A stretch of 28,153 nucleotides of DNA from Chara braunii (taxonomy: Eukaryota > Streptophyta > Charophyceae > Charales > Characeae): contig BFEA01000059.1 in the NCBI GenBank assembly GCA_003427395.1, forward strand, positions 995,270 to 1,023,422. The letters run 5' to 3'. Each line of letters starts with the position of its first letter. Positions within the stretch are counted from its first letter, which is position 1. This document shows, piece after piece, positions 1 through 9,172 of this stretch. Both the position numbers and the translations under genes were made by a program. The notes beneath the pieces were generated by a model that had not been told where the DNA came from, searched no databases, and worked only from the letters and a program-made list of their open reading frames with translations.

Positions 1-84
<84 letters not shown>

Positions 85-86
85 TG
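1..86. repeat. (TC)n then (TG)n microsatellite at the window edge
   Basis: Uninterrupted TC dinucleotides run from base 1 to 67 and pass directly into TG dinucleotides up to base 86. The tract begins at the first base of the window, so its true length is unknown. Confidence 0.97.
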
Positions 87-1834
87 CACCACGTCACCTC
101 CGATGCGGACAGTCCGTCGTCTTGCACCAACACCGATTCGTCACCCTGCTTAGTCCAAGCACGCACGCCAGGTTCGCCCGTGCGCCACAGTCTGTCGTGG
201 CCCGCACGTCAACCCCGCTTACTTGGCACCAGCCCGTTGGATCGCTCGACTCACTTCTACTCACCTTCCAACTTGCTCGTTAGCCGATCCTCACTGACCG
301 CGCTAACCTTCCAAATCGAGAGAAGGCCAAATTAGTCGCGCTTGCAAAATTTATAGCATGCATGCTCGCGCGAGAAGCCCGAGATCATACCCAAGACAGA
401 AGAAAGGAGGAGAGAAGGGAATTGCCTACGTTCTGCATGGCTAGGCCGCAGCGTGGGGGTCGTAGCCACTCTCCACGCATTGATCTGGGCATGTAATGCT
501 TCGGCCTATCAGAACGGGGGAAGATGCATGCACAGCAGGAAGGAAGAAGGCGGGAAGAAAGGCGAGAGAGTCAAGACGAGAGAGATACAGTTACAGTTCC
601 GCTCGCCAAAAGATACAGTTGCATGCAAGATTAAGGGCGCAACTTAGAGTTCTGCTCCCGCCGGCAAGGTGCGAGCTAATCAAGAAGCGTAGCGCAGTAA
701 AATTTCAAGGTTCCTAAATTTCTATCTAAATCCAAATTGCAGAGGAAATTCCGGCGAAGCAAAAGTTCCAAAAAGCAAGAAGGAAATTAACAATTCTGAG
801 AGCCCACAGGGGCTCAACATCAGTTGAAAGAAAATTTCGAAAAAGAAGACTACATTATCGCGCATTCGTCATGCCAAAATTATCGTTCCCCTTAGCCCCA
901 ACAGAACAAGAAGGAAGCTATGGTAACAATAATGAACAATTATTTCTCACGCTCGCTAAGGCGCGGTCTCCTAACTGCCTACACGGGACTTTTCCCGAAC
1001 GACAAAATCGAAAAAGAAAAACGAAAAAGAAGCGAGGACATCCATGCAACTTGCGCAGCCGACCCATCCCCACGTACCCCGTCCCGTTCCCCCAAAGCAG
1101 CTTCGCACAGAAAGTCGCGTGATTACAGAAAATGGTTCGTCACATATGTGATGCCCAGGGGGTTCCAATCTTGAGCAAGCTCCCGCTTGCTCACTCACTA
1201 TGCATCGATCTATAACCCGAGGATCGACGCAGAGCTCACAAGTGCCACTTACCGTAAGATAAGAGTATGAAAGTCATTCAGCGTGGCATTCGCGGGCTCT
1301 ATCCTAAACGTTTTTGGGGAAGGGCAATCCGATAACGGGCGGAGGAGGTGGTGGATGGACTTGGGGGAGGGGAGGTATGAAGCAACAAATTTCTCTATTA
1401 CAAGTGGGGATCCGGGTGTAGATGGTGCGGTGGATACGAGGGAATCGGGGGTGTTCCCGTTGATGAGGGAGAGAGGCGAGATAGTCGGGGTAGAGGGTAG
1501 CGAGGGTGCGAGCGGTGACAGCGCGAAAGCTCTTGTAATTCTTGCAAGCGGGGATTGTGCTTGAGATGATGCAGTAGACTTCTATATTATTAAATTCCCA
1601 CCAGGTCGCGCTGAAAAGAAGGACATGGAGAGGGAAGAAGGCGACGAAGGAGCGGGTGGTAGCATGAGGGACGACGGTGACGAGAAGGCGGGTGGCGTAC
1701 AGTTGGTGGAAGAGAGAGGGCGGGAAAGGGTACCATCCATCAGGGAAAGGGAGTCGACCCAGGAGTTGGTGAGGAGTGAGGAAGTCACGGGGACGATGGG
1801 ATGGCGGAGAAGAAGGAGCCGGTGATTCGATCCT
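87..1834. other. Non-coding stretch without a recognisable gene
   Basis: Only short open frames without recognisable domains occur here. 340-380 holds an alternating GCATGC tract. About 400-600 is purine-rich with a short direct repeat around AGATACAGTT (near 586 and 611). 1320-1830 is strongly G/A-rich on the plus strand, which produces low-complexity Glu/Gly/Arg frames. Because E1 pol ends near 1835 on the minus strand, its 3' LTR would be expected in this interval, but I could not match any part of it to the sequence beyond the E1 PBS (9187 onward). Confidence 0.6.
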
Positions 1835-2116
1835 TCAGCGACATCGGCTTCCTGATCCCTCTGCCGCGACTCCATTTCCTTCAGAATCTTCGTGCGGCAG
1901 CTCCGGATTTAACAATGGATCGCCTAGCAGCAGTTGTGGTGGCGGCCTTTCGGATTCTTCGACTAGCCGCTTGCCCTGGCGAGCACATTTCCTCACTTGC
2001 ACAATGTCCCCTAATTTATATTGGGGTCGAGGTCCAGCGTTCCCATTCCGGGTCTCGTAGCTCTTGACCTGTTTCCCATGGGCCATTTTCGTCATTCGTT
2101 GTCTTTTTCGGACCAA
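1835..2116 (-). pseudogene. E1 integrase C-terminal tail remnant
   Basis: The 93-residue frame contains the segment QYKLGDIVQVRKCARQGKR, which fits the hydrophobic-Gly-Asp-Val beta-strand motif in the C-terminal DNA-binding region of Ty3/gypsy integrases. A following GPY/F motif is not visible, and the rest is rich in Pro, Glu and Gly. It lies in a different frame from the integrase core, so at least one frameshift separates them in the poorly conserved stretch 2117-2330. I infer this is the 3' end of E1 pol. The true stop cannot be fixed. Confidence 0.6.
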
Positions 2117-2329
2117 TCAGGGGAGGACCTTTTCCATCAGTTCTAGGTGGCGTTGGGCCTTATCCTTAACCGTCGTCCTAGTGGTCCGTCGCGGAAGGGT
2201 CGTTTTATCATTTAGGCTCCGTAAGGCTACACAGGGTAGGTTATTGGCCGTAGTTGGAAGGGGGTCAGGCCCGTGGATTCGTGGGGTGTCCCCCGATGGA
2301 TAGCGAGGATATGGTCCACGATGTCGGGT

Positions 2330-2982
2330 CAATGCCTCATGTCATTCGCCGCGATATTGCGTCACAAAGCAGTCTTAGACACTCGATTGGCGTTTTCCAC
2401 CAGTCCGTTAGATTGCGACATGTGGGGAGCAGTATTGCGGATAGAGACACCGTGACCGTGTAAGACTAGATTCCTGAAGACCTCCCCTTTAAATTCCGCC
2501 CCATTGTCCATTAGGATCTCCTCTGTGTCTTATTGCATCCCGAGAAAACGGTTGACGTATCGCGTGATTTCGGCCGCCTGTCGCGTCTTGCATGGATACG
2601 TCTCGATCCATTTCGAAAAGTGATCCACAAATACCAACAGAATTGAGTATTCACAGCTGTTCAGTCCAGGGGGTACGACAATATCGGTGGTATCCATACT
2701 AACCCTCTGGAATGGCCGTTTGACTATGGTAGGCACTATCGACCTAGGCGGCTGAATTGGTGCCTTGTCAGCGGTATAGACCTGACAATTTCGGACGATG
2801 AACTTAACATCATCGTGAATGTTGGACCAATACCACTCATTTTTGTCAATCGCCGCCTCCGTGATTCGGACGGCGAAATGGGCCGCAGTTTCCTCGTGTG
2901 CCGACTTAACCCAGTCATACCTCATGAACGGATACGGTACGAACATCCAAATCCCACTACCGCCTATCTTCCGTTTCTCCAA
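2330..2982 (-). pseudogene. E1 integrase: zinc finger and catalytic core
   Basis: Integrase inserts the element's cDNA into chromosomes. Residues 1-150 (2982-2530) hold the HHCC-type finger with His29, His35 and Cys66. The fourth ligand is Tyr69 instead of Cys, so the finger is broken. The first catalytic Asp is residue 97, in VSMDTTDIV. After an in-frame TAA at 2532-2530 the same frame continues with MDNGAEF (second Asp) and NGLVENANR (Glu). They are separated by 36 residues, close to the canonical 35. A CACGGT hexamer duplicated within that spacer may account for the odd spacing. Two TGA codons follow. The unit is in frame with RT and RNase H upstream. Confidence 0.85.
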
Positions 2983-3030
2983 TCGCCCCTCGTTCCATCG
3001 ATAATCCCGTGCCCTCTCATTAGCCCTCCT

Positions 3031-3435
3031 TTAATCCTCCCTAGTGAAATCTCGGAGGGACTTCCCTACCACTGTGGCTATTAAAACGACATCGGTCCAT
3101 ACTTCGGCCCTTCTAAACCTACGGGTCTCTTCCAATCCTTCTGATGTGGCTTCGAGGAAACGAGCTTCGGTCGGAATTTTGTCCGTTCGACACAAAGGAC
3201 ATAACCAGGCCTTGTCGGCATTCCTAAACTGAATGCAGGAGCCATGGGCTCTGGAGACGCACTGTTGGCAATCTACCCACTCGACATATCCTACCCCGCT
3301 AGGACGCATAGGGACCAAGTAGACTCGCGAGATCGCCTCGCAAAAATAACGAAATTTATCAGGTAGAGAGAAAAAGGATAAAGACGAGAGGGGAGAGAGA
3401 TGTCCTTCATAATTACCTTCGTGCCCCATTGCCAT
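3031..3435 (-). pseudogene. E1 pol segment with a PHD-like zinc finger between RNase H and integrase
   Basis: This 134-residue stretch is in frame with RNase H upstream and integrase downstream, separated from each by single stop codons (3450-3448 and 3033-3031). Residues 32-82 give Cys32, then Cys56-x2-Cys59-x4-His64-x2-Cys67-x11-Cys79-x2-Cys82, with Trp77 two residues before Cys79. That spacing and the Trp fit the second half of a PHD finger, a module that reads histone H3 tails. The expected second Cys of the first pair (residue 35) is Ile, so the copy is probably damaged. A role in targeting integration to chromatin would fit its place next to integrase, but that is inference. A RING or other cross-brace finger is the main alternative. 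Confidence 0.65.
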
Positions 3436-3447
3436 TGTGTCTGCCGA

Positions 3448-3663
3448 TTACTTCGTAGAAGTTCGAGGGAGGATGGCCACACGATCGTGCAAGGGCTCAC
3501 CTGTTGGTTCCAGCTCCTTCCACAATATAATCTCTTCACCCTTGGCTACCTTCTTTGGCTGGTGCAGACACGTCAATCCGTCGGCGTTACCGTGCTTTTC
3601 GGTCTTCCTGTGGACGATGTCGAAATCATACTCTTGCAATCGCACAACCCGACGTCCGATCAT
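3448..3663 (-). pseudogene. E1 RNase H C-terminal part and connection
   Basis: The frame continues directly from the RT-RNase H block after a TAG at 3672-3670. Residues 8-30 include RLQEYDFDIVHRKTEKHGNA followed by Asp28, the final catalytic Asp of Ty3/gypsy RNase H. The rest is a charged connection to the PHD-like segment. It ends at a TAA (3450-3448), after which the same frame stays open. Confidence 0.85.
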
Positions 3664-3669
3664 ACCCGT

Positions 3670-4851
3670 CTAGTTAGTAAGTCTCTTGAGAGCCAGCACG
3701 ACCTTATGGTCCGTGACGAGGAGGGACTTCTGTCCGTACAGATACGGATGGAAGTGTTGAATCCCCCAAACAACTACATAGCACTCTCCCTGAGGCGCCG
3801 AATCATTCCTTCTCTCGTCCGGTACCGTTCGCAAAGCGTACTCAATGACGTGTTCACGACTGTCGTTCCCCTTCTGGGCCAAAATAGCGGAGATTGCTTT
3901 AGGCTGCCAGTCAACAATAAGTATGAACTGTTTCTCTAGGTCAGGCCGGATCAAAATAGGCGCCGTGGTCAAAGCCTCCTTCATAGTGACAAAGGTCTGC
4001 TCGCACTCCGCGTCCCAATTCAGTGGCTGGTCCTTTCGTAGAAGATTCGTTAGGGGTCGTGCGATAACCGCAAATCCTTTGATAAATCGACGATAGTATG
4101 AGGCGAGTCCCAAAAAGGCCCGGACTTGTGTCTGCGTTGTTGGTGTGGGGGCCTCTCGAACGGCCTCGACCTTCCTCGAATCCGGTGGCAACCCACCCCT
4201 GATCACCACGTACCCTAAGAACAAAATCTCTGAAAGAAAAAACTCACTCTTCTTCAACACAATCTTGAAGCCAGCATCCTGCAACGCCCCGAGCGTCCAC
4301 TCGATATGTTGTGCATGCTCGTGGAATGATTCAGAATAGACCAAGATGTCATCCATGTACACAATGTCGCAAAAATTGATCATACCTTGAGTCAGCTTGG
4401 TCTTGTTGACGAAATTCTGAAACGTGACGTTCATCGCTCTTTGGAAAGCAGCTCGTGCATTACAAATTACCATTGGACAACGGACCCACTGCCAAATGCC
4501 TTCGAATAACACAAAGGCCGTCTTCGGCCGATCCTCCTCCTTGACCAGAATGTGGTGAAATTTGTGAAGGATATCAAACTTGCTGAAATAATTCGCACAC
4601 CCAATCGCATCCAATAAATCATCAATCCGGGGAAGGGGGTACACATCTTGAATCGTGATCTCATTCAATTTCTTGTAATCAATGCAAATGTGAATCGATC
4701 CATTTTTTCTCGGAACTAAAACCACAGGAAATGACCATGGTCCGATCACCCTCAAATTCTCTGATTCTTTGTAGTGCTTTTTTACGTTCCGCGAGAGAAT
4801 ATCGGTATGGTTTGCAGTGGATTGGCGGGTGCATTCCGGTCTGAATCTCAT
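3670..4851 (-). pseudogene. E1 reverse transcriptase and RNase H
   Basis: RT copies the element RNA into DNA and RNase H removes the template. In this 393-residue stretch, residues 42-62 read FPVVLVPRKNGSIHICIDYK followed by KLN, the classic RT entry motif. Asp93 sits in the first catalytic motif (KFDILHKF), and YMDD is at 165-168, so all three RT carboxylates remain. The RFIKGFAVIARPLTNLL segment at about 255-271 is the RT thumb. RNase H residues Asp314, Glu356 and Asp381 are present, and the last Asp is just past the TAG that ends this stretch. The N-terminus of RT is in another frame (see 4679-5395). The ATG at 4851 lies in non-cognate sequence and is not the native start. Confidence 0.92.
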
Positions 4852-5395
4852 GTTGAATGACTAGAGACAATCCGATGTCCGTCTCTGTTATGCTACTCGC
4901 CCCTTGATATACGGTCAAAATATCCGCAATCAATTGATGAATCTCATTGGGTACGTACTGCGGTACATGCAGCTCGTATGGCTGCCCGTGTAGGGTAACC
5001 GCCACGTGTTTCGTGTTTACTTTGTTGTTATTCTCTGCAGGGGGAGCAAAAATAAAGGAGTTGTCTAACCGCCAGGAGAACATGGTGACGACCATCTGAG
5101 CGTTTTTTTCCCGGATGGCCACGTGTTCTTCTGGGGTCACCACATCGATGATGTCCTGCCATAACACGGGTTTCTCGACGATCTTGATTCCGAGCTCATA
5201 GGGCGTAGGGTCGTCGCGCTCAGGGGGTTCCAAGACTTCGCTTTCAGCCCCCAGGCACAATAATTGCACCTCCTTTCCTTGGGATGAACGAGGTAGCCCT
5301 GTAATGTCGCAAAATGACTTATTCTCTCGATATCTCGAAAGAAGTAGGGCGGTGGCTTCGTATAGGGCCCGAGGAGGTTCCACAGAATCGATCAT
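4679..5395 (-). pseudogene. E1 protease-RT linker and RT N-terminus
   Basis: The first ~150 residues form a protease-to-RT linker without a recognised domain. From about residue 165 the sequence IQHEIQTGMHPPIHCKPYRY followed by SLAERKKALQ is the conserved start of Ty3/gypsy RT. A frameshift at about 4750-4790 then moves the coding sequence into the frame of the main RT block, so the last ~25 residues of this frame are not native. Upstream the same frame continues through two stops to the piece at 5486-5700. Confidence 0.85.
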
Positions 5396-5485
5396 CCGGG
5401 ATACTTGTACGAGTGGTTCTCCGAAGATTAGAGCCCGAGTCCGCTATAGGTTCTTTTCCGTAAGGACGAATGTTTTCGTCGTTTT

Positions 5486-5861
5486 CTACCGAATGGGATA
5501 GCGGATCAACCAGTGCATCATATCATGGATTACGAAATTCAAATCATTGTCACTATCGGAGGAGCTGCTAGGCAGCTCGGGTTCTTTTCCTTTTTGATCA
5601 TTTTCGGGGATCGGTTCCTCCCATGTGATCACCCGAAGGGATCCTTTGATTTTAGGGGAGGGTTTTGGAGGCGGCGTAGTCCGAAGAGTTAAATCGCATC
5701 GAAATGACGTACGACTTTCCACCCGTATTTCGTAAGATAATCTATTGCCTCTCGAAGTCCAGGTTAGCTCGCAATGCTGTGAGGGCTGACAGTCCCAGAA
5801 AGACATCGTAGGTGTTCACATCCAATACTACGACATCTCCCAAGGTGTGAACTTTTCCTAA
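5486..5861 (-). pseudogene. E1 aspartic protease C-terminal half and linker
   Basis: From 5858 downward the minus strand encodes GKVHTLGDVVVLDVNTYDVF and then LGLSALTALRANLDFERQ before a TAG at 5744-5742. The VVVLDV..YDVFLG block is the strand and helix following the flap in retroviral-type proteases. The linker that follows (about 5700-5486), with a Ser/Asp-rich acidic patch, is in a different frame, so a frameshift lies at about 5700-5750. The N-terminal half of the protease is at 6752-7361, displaced by the inserted element at 5862-6751. Confidence 0.8.
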
Positions 5862-6751
5862 AACAGAGGATTCATGAAAATCTAACAAAATAAATTGTTA
5901 GGTTTGCACGAAAATTTTAAAGATTTTTATAGTACATATTTCTGGCCTCCTACATAAACAAAATTATATGTGAAGTAAATTAACCGCAAAAAAAAAATAG
6001 AAATGTACTTTTTCAGAATCACTGGAAATGGTGAGGAGAGAAACAAGTTTTTTAAAGAAAAATCACTGACTTGCAAAGCACCGCTTGTTAAGGAACTGAA
6101 ATATCCTAGTTTTTTGTTTATGTTTAAAAATCATATTTATAGTTCTGTAAGGTATGTAGCATAACAAAGCTATTCGGGGGTTTTCCAAACACGCACGCAT
6201 ATTAAAATATTTTTTTATTTTTTAATTTTAAATCGCGGTTGGCTGGAAATTTGAAGATGTCTCTCAAACAAAAGTTGTTTGAATTTTTCTCTTACATCAC
6301 ATATATTGTTTTACAAGGTTTTTATAGATAAATTAAAAATAAACTTATATTAAATTATAATTCTATAAACCAGTTTTTGCAAAGCTTGGTTTTTACCAAA
6401 CTGCTGAAAATGACTTATAGTTCTATAAATGAGTATTGATTGAAATTGTTTTTTTTAACATCGTTCGAGTTCACCTTGCAGTCTTTAAACATGGTCTTGT
6501 TTGAGCTATATTTTTTGTCAATCTACCGAGAACAACTTATAGTCTTATAACATGGACTTTGCTGGAAATGATTTTCTTGCATGTTTTGAGAATCAGTATA
6601 CTTTTTGCCCGTTTTTCGTTTTTTTTTAATCGAAAAACATTTTAAAAGGTTATCTTTTATGTGCCAAAAATAAATGTTTAATTTTAAAATTTTCATTATA
6701 TAAAAAATGTCAGATTTTGTGGTTTTGTTAGGTTTTAACGAATTCAATGTT
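5862..6751. mobile_element. 890-bp AT-rich inverted-repeat element inserted in the E1 protease
   Basis: The ends are inverted copies of each other. The plus strand from 5862 reads AACAGAGGATTCATGAAAAT, and the minus strand from 6751 reads AACATTGAATTCGTTAAAAC. Both are followed by CTAACAAAA, giving 23 of 29 matching positions. CTAA flanks the element on both sides (5858-5861 and 6752-6755), which fits a 4-bp target-site duplication. Element plus one CTAA is 894 bp, a multiple of three. Joining the flanks across one copy keeps the protease frame open (VVFRL then GKVHTL). No transposase frame is present, so it is a non-autonomous, MITE-like element. The superfamily is unclear: piggyBac uses TTAA and PIF/Harbinger a 3-bp TWA target. 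Confidence 0.75.
6354..6600. repeat. Four-copy ~60-bp degenerate tandem repeat inside the inserted element
   Basis: Related segments start at 6361 (TTCTATAAAC), 6421 (TTCTATAAAT), 6481 (GTCTTTAAAC) and 6542 (GTCTTATAAC), a spacing of 60, 60 and 61 bp. Copies share an ACTTATAGT lead, a CATGGNCTT-like middle and a run of T followed by an ACCGAGAAC-like tail. A weaker relative, TTTATAGTTCTGTAAGG, occurs near 6135. Confidence 0.6.
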
Positions 6752-7361
6752 CTAATCGAAAAACGACATTTGTCATTCTCCCTACCGCTTTGATTTTATG
6801 TTCGTCCGGTGAAACGAGATGATCACCTGCTGCTAATGTGATTAAATATTTCTTTATCTCTGCCCGCTCTACAACCCTCAACGAGATAGGCAGCACTGCA
6901 ACTCCTGAATCGAGGATGGTATTATACGGATTTCCCCAAACCTCAGTATTGCGTTCTGCAGATTTCCACTGAACGACTTTGATCCGTAGAAAATTATCAT
7001 TTTTTTGTATTATTCCTAGCCGTATTGGCTCCGAAGTGCTAGGCATGTTTCGCTTGTCTTCGAGAGCAGAGGTCTTCCCTTTCGGCATTGCTAACTTGGT
7101 GAGTGCAAACCGTTTTCTATTTTCCTTGTAATGTTGCAACATATGTTCATTGGCTTGTTCCGATATGGACAACAAGTGCCTGATGGGCAACGGAATCCGG
7201 TGATCCAGGGCTCGGACGATGTCCAGGACATCGATCTCCCCAATGACGAAGGTAGGATCGCCCGACTCCATCTCTCTCGAGGACGGTCTCCATTCGGCTA
7301 CTTCTCTCCGCTCATCTGCGGGTCGGATAGTTCCGATCATACCCAACCCCAAATAAACCAA
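6752..7361 (-). pseudogene. E1 aspartic protease N-terminal half with upstream spacer
   Basis: Residues 48-90 form a helical spacer (ALDHRIPLPIRHLLSISEQA onward) that precedes the protease domain. The active site is Asp151-Ser152-Gly153 in NTILDSGVAV, a DSG variant of the usual DTG triad, followed by ISLRVVERAE. The stretch ends at the flap region (GRMTNVVFRL), where the AT-rich element enters. The last residues and the stop at 6746-6744 come from that element. The frame is continuous with the nucleocapsid frame upstream, with a stop at 7391-7389 between them, suggesting gag and protease were once one polyprotein. Confidence 0.82.
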
Positions 7362-7388
7362 GGTGACGTATTGATCAAGCGAGATAAG

Positions 7389-7703
7389 TTATGCCTCTTC
7401 CTCGGAAGTGGCTACAACGCTTCCTCCATTTTCCTTCTCTTCAAGCATCGTACCTACCCTTCCTGGGCCGTTGGCCACAGATCCGGCAGGCACTGGGGCA
7501 ATCCCGATTCGAGCTTGCGCAGGTCGGTGTGGGAAGTCCCGGGCTATGTGGCCCGGTTGGTGACACGTGTAACAAACGTCAGGTTGGCCACCGCTCCGCC
7601 CATGGGTTGAGTGGCGGCGATTCCTGGTGGCACTGGCGCGGCCTTGACGGCCATGGGTCGCATTGATCTCATCAGCGATTCTATCATGGCGTTGTGCATG
7701 CAC
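7389..7703 (-). pseudogene. E1 gag nucleocapsid with a damaged zinc knuckle
   Basis: The knuckle CYTCHQPGHIARDF has Cys44, Cys47 and His52 in CCHC spacing, but residue 57 is Phe where the last Cys should be. Nucleocapsid knuckles bind the element RNA during packaging, so this copy should be defective. Basic sequence precedes the knuckle (HGRQGRASATRNRRHSTHGR). The first ~50 residues overlap the preceding gag frame (7544-8065), so a frameshift lies in about 7550-7700. Confidence 0.85.
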
Positions 7704-8065
7704 TGCTCCTTTTTTCTCTCCTTTATCAGGCTAACTAAGGTTCTGGTTAACTCCAATATCGCATTTGATTCATTTGACCTGGTTAGGCTTTCGGAAGGGG
7801 GAGGAGGGGCGGGAGTAGCCATAACGGGGATAGACATTCCTGTGATCGTACTTGGAGTTGACCGTTTAGGTACAATTTGCTCCAGATAGGTAACAGGTCC
7901 ATATAGGAATCCCATATTCTCGAATTTGTTATGAAGCGTGGCTAGCTCGACCTTCGCTTTGGCTAGCTCAAACGAGTCCCCCTCTCGGGGATACTCCTCT
8001 CCTTCCAGGAAGCTAGCGACGAACTTCCGTTCCATCTCCTCTACGACTGCCATGATCTGCTGCAA
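7544..8065 (-). pseudogene. E1 gag C-terminal capsid and spacer
   Basis: This frame joins the end of the capsid-like domain (LQQIMAVVEEMERKFVASFL onward) to a Pro/Ser-rich spacer (ATPAPPPPSESLT) and a basic helical segment (VSLIKERKKEQCMHNAMIES). It follows the capsid segment at 8041-8247 by a frameshift near 8060. The native reading passes into the nucleocapsid frame before 7544. Confidence 0.7.
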
Positions 8066-8290
8066 AGTATGGTTAATCGAGGAAATTGCTTTTGCAGCTT
8101 CGCCCTAATAGTCCTACTGCGGAGTCCGTCAATTAATAGATCTCTCCCTACTTGCTTCCCTCGCTCAGTTTTGACGAACATCCTATAGAACCGGTTACGG
8201 TATTCGGTAACGGATTCAAGTGGTTTTTGGACTCGGTCCTTGATCATGAAGAGAGCCTGTTCGGGATGTATATAATCGAAACAGTTTAGA
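8041..8290 (-). pseudogene. E1 gag capsid-like core
   Basis: The segment MIKDRVQKPLESVTEYRNRF followed by YRMF, and LLIDGLRSRTIRAKLQK, match the Retrotrans_gag pattern of a Glu/Tyr-rich helix followed by an F..GL motif. Upstream in the same frame DYIHPEQALF is visible. The frame upstream of about 8285 differs, so a frameshift separates it from the gag N-terminus. Confidence 0.75.
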
Positions 8291-8649
8291 AAAATCCTGC
8301 TCGAAAGTCGGGAGATCTACCTAAATGTAAGTGTTAAACAAGTGATGCGCATCCCCTCCTAATCTAGCGGGAATGTTAATTCGAGCCTCATCGTTGTCGC
8401 ACTGTTGCGCGCGGAGCGTGGCCAGCCATACCCCAGCAAGATGATGCGCAAGATCGAAAAGGTAGAGGCCGGGCGGTGCCACGGGCGCCCGAGCTCGCGG
8501 AGCTGGTGCCTGATTGGCCTGATTTGGGTTTTGCTGATTGGCGTTCATGTCGACCGCCTGTCGGGCGGCCGATCTACTCCTACTTACTATAGGATCGCGT
8601 CGAGGCGCATTCTGTGGTCTGGGCCGTCCCCTGTTCGCCAGATCACTCT
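8286..8649 (-). pseudogene. E1 gag N-terminus
   Basis: The frame is open from just after a TAG at about 8652 and begins with a basic stretch (NRGRPRPQNAPRRD, RSRSAARQ). An ATG at 8548 starts MNANQQNPNQANQAPAPRAR, a Gln/Asn/Pro-rich segment, then LYLFDLAHHLAGVWLATLRA, the start of the capsid-like domain. A TAG near 8323 interrupts it, after which VDLPTFEQDFSKL continues in frame before a frameshift near 8285. The native start codon is uncertain. Basic residues upstream of 8548 suggest the protein may have begun further upstream. Confidence 0.65.
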
Positions 8650-8663
8650 ACACTAGCTACCTT

Positions 8664-9160
8664 CTTGTTAGTCCTACGAGAGAAGGTTAACAACAGTCGT
8701 ATTTTTCATCAGCACTTCAGGACACCCTTCACCACTTCAAGATGCAACCTGCCTAAACATGTGGTTTTCAAGGTCTTCGGACCTTTCACCACTTCATGAC
8801 CATTCAGGTCTTAAAATCCTGAATGGTCCTAAAGTGGTGAAAACTCCGAAGACCCTGAAAACTACCTGTTTAGGCAGGCTACATTATCAAGTGGTGAAGG
8901 GTGGTTTTCATGGTTTTCGGACCTTTCACCACTTCAGGACCATTCAGGATTTTCAGACTGCCTAAAACTCTCACTTCACCACTTCAGGATACCCTTCACC
9001 ACTTCAGGATGCAGTCTGCCTAAACAGGTGGTTTTCAGGGCCTTCGGACCTTTCACCACTTCAGGACCATTCATGATTTTCAGACTGCCCAAAACTCTCA
9101 CTTCAGAATTTTCATTCCTGAATGTTCAGCCACCCGATAACCGCTTGTAAGTCCTACGAG
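8664..9160. repeat. Palindromic repeat cluster in the E1 leader, bounded by a direct repeat
   Basis: Between the PBS and gag lies a block of repeats sharing TTCACCACTTCAGGA and TTCGGACCTTTCACCAC. A long palindrome has ~85-nt arms at 8724-8808 and 8818-8902 with only scattered mismatches and a 9-nt centre. Further direct copies start near 8901 and 9029. The block is bounded by near-identical 17-mers, CTTGTTAGTCCTACGAG (8664-8680) and CTTGTAAGTCCTACGAG (9144-9160), which could be a target-site duplication. No coding capacity is seen. Confidence 0.85.
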
Positions 9161-9172
9161 CTTGCCACGTGT

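Noticed and set aside
87-120. Homology between sequence after the TC tracts at 87 and 11009 (both GTGCACCA)
   Set aside because: Similarity fades after about 12 bases and could be chance next to a microsatellite.
1582-1875. Overlapping frames rich in Glu/Gly/Arg or Ser/Leu/Pro on the two strands
   Set aside because: They arise from purine-rich low-complexity DNA and lack any domain.
5862-6751. Spliceosomal intron in the E1 protease (minus strand)
   Set aside because: The 3' edge has a pyrimidine-rich TTTTAG, but the 5' edge at the frame junction has no GT. The inverted ends and CTAA duplication fit a transposon better.
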